NCBI RefSeq assembly: GCF_030247195.1 | Contig: NC_080671.1 | Location: 96,545,870-96,609,869, forward strand | DNA: 64,000 bases | DNA from: Topomyia yanbarensis | Lineage: Eukaryota; Arthropoda; Insecta; Diptera; Culicidae | Direction: 5' to 3' | Part shown: positions 60,980 to 64,000 of the stretch, one piece after another | How positions within the stretch are numbered: the stretch's first letter is position 1 | How the letters are laid out: every line of letters begins with the position of its first letter | Position numbers and translations under genes: made by a program | Notes under the pieces: model-generated | Seen by the model: only the letters and a program-made list of their open reading frames with translations | Database searches by the model: none | What the model was told of the DNA's origin: nothing

Positions 60980-61860
60980 CTCATGTTTGAGGTTGAGGGG
61001 TTTGACAGTATTGCAAACATCATCAAGCATATTGCGTGCATCAGTGCTAAAGAACCTCTGACAGGCAATTGTATTAAGATGGTTATTATATTACGCCTCG
61101 ATAGTAATGCACCAAGGAGACTGAGAGAGCTTATGGGCCTTTTTTATGTGTGGAGTTTTTTCATACTCCGCACCTGCTCAAGCAAACGACCACTGGTCTG
61201 CGCGCGCTAGCGTGGCCGATTCGCGGGTCGATATAAATTGATTTTTGCTGTGGGCCGTGTTTGCAAACATTATTCCACTACTTAACCCATTCATGCCCAT
61301 GTTGTTTGTGGACAACAACGTTTTTAAACAGCTATAATTTTTGATTGAGGTTAGATTTGCTCAAAAAAACAAGTAAGGCTCATTAATGTGATTATTGCCT
61401 TTAATTTGAGTATTAACAGGTACAAGGATCAGCTCTAGAACTGAAGTTGTAGCAATTAGTCTGAATGGATTTCGATGGAGCAGTGATGCCAGGGACAGTT
61501 TTCGTTGACGACGGAAAATGATTTTTTTTATATACCTACGTTATGGTGCAATATTATTAAAAACTGATAAAACTTACCAATTTAGACTGAAGTTGGCTAC
61601 GTTTTCCACGTAATTGGACTATTGTAATCATTCTAGGAGAATTGTATTGAGCATTAGAAGGTAAAAATTGACCAGTTTCTAGCACTGCGAGGGAAGCACC
61701 TATCTTTATGAAAATAGGCTTTTCGTGTTTCTTGATCCCACTGTTTTCAAGGAAAAATAGATTTGAAACCCTACGTGCACTAGAAAAAAAGTTGGGGATG
61801 AAAGGGTTAATGGGGTGGGTTATTGTACACGGCTCGCAGTGAAGGTCATTGCGTGTCGAT
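60980..61860. repeat. Block B repeat, inverse copy, interrupted by a TTAA element
   Basis: The first part matches the inverse of about 6860-7146. The continuation, CACGGCTCGCAGTGAAGG after 61811, matches the inverse of about 6800-6845. The 61286-61806 element separates the two parts. Confidence 0.7.
61286..61806. mobile_element. TTAA-flanked MITE (piggyBac-like ends)
   Basis: TTAA-CCCATTCATGCCCA at the left and TTGGGGATGAAAGGG-TTAA at the right form imperfect inverted ends of about 15 bp, with TTAA duplicated. Block B continues on either side, which supports insertion. The ORF on the minus strand has no transposase motif. Confidence 0.8.
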
Positions 61861-61987
61861 ATATCGGTCAACTTCGTGTTCGTGCTAATTATTCTAAAAA
61901 AAAAGTAAAAGTAAAAGCCTATTGGTGTCAATTAATTATTGTGCTCATTTAAAAGTGATTATGACTTTAATTAGTTTCGATACAAAT

Positions 61988-62185
61988 GCACTGAAAAAAA
62001 TCAGTTTGGACAAGGAAAAGTTTTTTTCAAATAACTTTTTTTCCTTGAAAGTGCCCAACTTGATTTTTTGACGGTAGGTAGGAAACATAATTATCTATCT
62101 TGGAACAAAATTTCGTACAAATCAAAGATGGGTTTTTTTTTTTAGTAAATTGACTTTAAATTTTTAAAATCGATTTTTTCAGTGC
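61988..62185. mobile_element. About 200-bp AT-rich MITE with GCACTGAAAAAAATC ends
   Basis: GCACTGAAAAAAATC at the left is mirrored by GATTTTTTCAGTGC at the right. The interior is AT-rich and non-coding. No clear target duplication. Confidence 0.5.
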
Positions 62186-62661
62186 AGGATTCGATGAATT
62201 TTTTTTAACATTTTTATTAAAAAAATTGACTAATTTTGTGAAAATCTACAACATTTTTTGTAGGATTTGTCATTTTCAGACTATGGCCATTTGAAAAAAA
62301 TTGGTGAAAAAAGTTTGACCCTTTTCAAAAGACAGGCTAGATCATTTTTGGAAAATCAAAGTATGCAAAGTGGCTTTTTGTGGCAAAGTATTCATGTACA
62401 GAAAGTTTCATTGAAATCTGAGAAGGGGCTGCCAACATTTGTTCGAGTTGGCGCGAAATTCGTCTATGGTAGTTCCATACTATTAGTACACAGATTAGCT
62501 AGAACGGCCCGCAGGTGCAGTCCACAAACTGGGAACGCTGACAATTTTTATCTTAATCCGAAACAATTGGCGGAACATTATGATATCCGAAACTGTGTAG
62601 CGCTTAAATGCGATACTGTAGGTTTCCGATCGCTAAAATACTTCTCAGCCGCCTAACCTCC
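62186..62661. other. Upstream region of the secreted-protein gene
   Basis: A 129-codon open frame starts at 62267 but shows no family features, and its codon pattern is AT-biased. It is treated as non-coding. The last 100 bases are probably the promoter and leader of the 62662 gene. No strong TATA box is seen. Confidence 0.4.
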
Positions 62662-63309
62662 ATGTCGTACAGCTTGTGCTCGTTGTGCGTAATACTCATG
62701 ATGAGTACCGCACTGTTGTGTCAATATACCGAGGAACCTATAGACTACGATTTTTGCAAATGCCCGTGTACTGATCTGACTGAGGTTGAAGTTGATCCCG
62801 TTTTTGAAGGGGACGCCAACTGCGTGGTGATGTTGAATCTCCAAAGCAGAGGGCTCGTGTTTTCGTCGCGAGAAGCCTCTTACGACATTCGACCAGTGTA
62901 TCATGACGTATCGCACAAACGAACAAATCAGCCGCGGTACCCGCATAGTAGCTACTGGAAAATATACTACCCGTGGCATAACGCAAGCAGCTTCGATGAC
63001 AACGTTCCACTGGTCATTCAGAATATTCTGAACGACGAGTATTTAACGGTAACAAACAACCCGGTCGCATTGAATTATCGGGAGGTAGCAACCTTCCCCA
63101 TATTAATCGAGAGTTGTCTTTGGAAGTTCACTCATTGGAACCATGAGTACAAAATACAGAATCAAGCAACTGAGGAATGGTTATTTGCTGACGATTACTA
63201 CACGGACAGATGGGATCAAGGAAAAATATTCACGGACAAAGAAATACACAGCAACCCTTGGGAACTTCCCCAAATGTTTACATTTTACATTTATCCGTGT
63301 TATGTTTAG
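62662..63309 (+). CDS. Small secreted protein, probable beta-trefoil, function unknown
   Basis: An intact single-exon frame of 215 residues. The ATG at 62662 is preferred over an in-frame ATG at 62608 because it gives a clean signal peptide, SLCSLCVILMMSTALLC, with cleavage probably after Cys20. The mature part has six cysteines (32, 34, 36, 54, 152, 213), three of them in FCKCPC, and one N-glycosylation sequon (Asn107). Three stretches of about 50 residues share a hydrophobic-x-Leu/Ile-x-Asn start and a Trp/Phe-x-Ile/Phe end: VVMLNLQSRGLVF...YWKIYY; PLVIQNILNDEYLTV...LWKFTHW; EYKIQNQATEEWLFA...FTFYIY. This pseudo-threefold layout suggests a beta-trefoil, a fold often used for extracellular ligand binding. 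I do not recognise the family. An AATAAA signal lies at about 63433. Confidence 0.8.
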   Translation: MSYSLCSLCVILMMSTALLCQYTEEPIDYDFCKCPCTDLTEVEVDPVFEGDANCVVMLNLQSRGLVFSSREASYDIRPVYHDVSHKRTNQPRYPHSSYWKIYYPWHNASSFDDNVPLVIQNILNDEYLTVTNNPVALNYREVATFPILIESCLWKFTHWNHEYKIQNQATEEWLFADDYYTDRWDQGKIFTDKEIHSNPWELPQMFTFYIYPCYV

Positions 63310-64000
63310 ATAAAAAAGAGTGCAATTTAACAATGTTGGAAATTATACGTTTACTTGGCTATTAGTAGTGCTGCGCCCACCAATATTTGAAGGACCTGTT
63401 AGGCGCATTGAGCCGCGTCGAATATATGAATTAATAAAAAGGGCTTTCGCGATTTTTCTTAAAAACAACGGAAATAACCTATATCGTAAAAGGTGTAGTG
63501 TGGTTATTTAACGGATTTATTGGATTTCATCTTTCTTTACGAATTTCGGCTGAGCAGCCAAAAAGCAGCCCAAATATCCAACAGTTTTGGTGACTTTATT
63601 TCACCTTTCTCAAGGATACTACCATTCCAAAAGAAAATCTTTCTAGTAACTCAAGTTATTACACTGTTGAAAGGTAAGATAGCTATTACAACAGAATGAC
63701 AAATTGCTTTCAATTTCTACTAATGCATTGTTTTATATTGCAATCAATCAAACTAAACAAGTCAATATCAATTTATGGAAAAAATGCAGAAAATAGTTTC
63801 TATCCAGTTAGCTCCTTAGTGAGAAATATAGCAAATTGCGATGTGTTGGCTGACCAGTCGTATAAAGTTTCGTTTTCGCTATCAGCAATCAGAGCTTCTG
63901 TGCTAGCGGTTATCACTATGCAAAAATAGTCATAAATTATTTTTATTTCTGGAATTCAAACACAAGCAATATAATCTTTTATTTGTTTATCTCGTAAATG
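63310..64000. other. 3' untranslated and unassigned sequence
   Basis: The AATAAA at 63433-63438 probably ends the secreted-protein transcript. Beyond it nothing is recognised. The ORF at 63696-63929 has no motifs. Confidence 0.5.

Noticed and set aside
5281..61860. One large inverted duplication joining the two ends of the window
   Set aside because: The order of blocks A and B is not reversed as an inversion would require, and the sequence between blocks differs.
62267..62656. Plus-strand ORF of 129 codons before the secreted-protein gene
   Set aside because: No recognisable domain, an AT-driven open frame, and it overlaps the probable promoter.

Overview
This window looks like nuclear DNA from a mosquito, most likely a culicine of the Aedes/Culex kind. 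It is AT-rich and intron-rich. The three recognisable conserved genes are insect-like, and most of the rest is degraded transposable elements: mariner/Tc1 transposases, jockey/I-type, RTE and Penelope-like retroelements, many foldback or TTAA/TA-flanked non-autonomous elements, and a dispersed repeat family containing AACTCCGGAACC that I associate with culicine genomes. The species is inferred from these repeat and gene features only.

Layout. 0-12.7 kb: an RNase H-bearing LINE end, a 2.6-kb TA-flanked element holding eighteen 116-bp repeats, palindromic and tandem repeats, and a long-inverted-repeat element with a second element nested in one arm. 12.7-19.5 kb: a fragment of the same 116-bp-repeat element family followed directly by about 6.5 kb of AT-rich satellite with GC-rich hairpin islands. 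19.5-21.2 kb: a broken mariner-like transposase, then an isolated candidate first coding exon on the minus strand.

22.4-23.1 kb (minus): a complete two-exon TRAP-gamma (SSR3) gene for an ER translocon-associated membrane protein. 27.2-35.6 kb (plus): a complete four-exon STRAD pseudokinase gene (LKB1 activator). Its 7.1-kb last intron contains an RTE remnant on the minus strand and a decayed LINE of about 4.6 kb on the plus strand. 36.2-36.7 kb (minus): the last two exons of the non-muscle myosin essential light chain (Mlc-c), convergent with STRAD. A candidate first exon lies about 9 kb away near 45.8 kb.

37-62 kb: mainly repeats. These include two copies of a TTAA-flanked element, one carrying a 77-bp hairpin insert; Penelope-like and jockey-like remnants on the minus strand, the latter split by a mariner-like element; a second copy of that mariner-like element near 53 kb; a Tc1-like remnant; and a 1.9-kb foldback element. 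62.66-63.31 kb (plus): an intact single-exon gene for a small secreted protein whose internal threefold pattern suggests a beta-trefoil.

The conserved genes act in separate housekeeping roles (secretory translocation, LKB1/MO25 signalling, actomyosin contractility) and show no sign of working together. The most unusual structure is the pairing of one TIR element family with two different tandem arrays.
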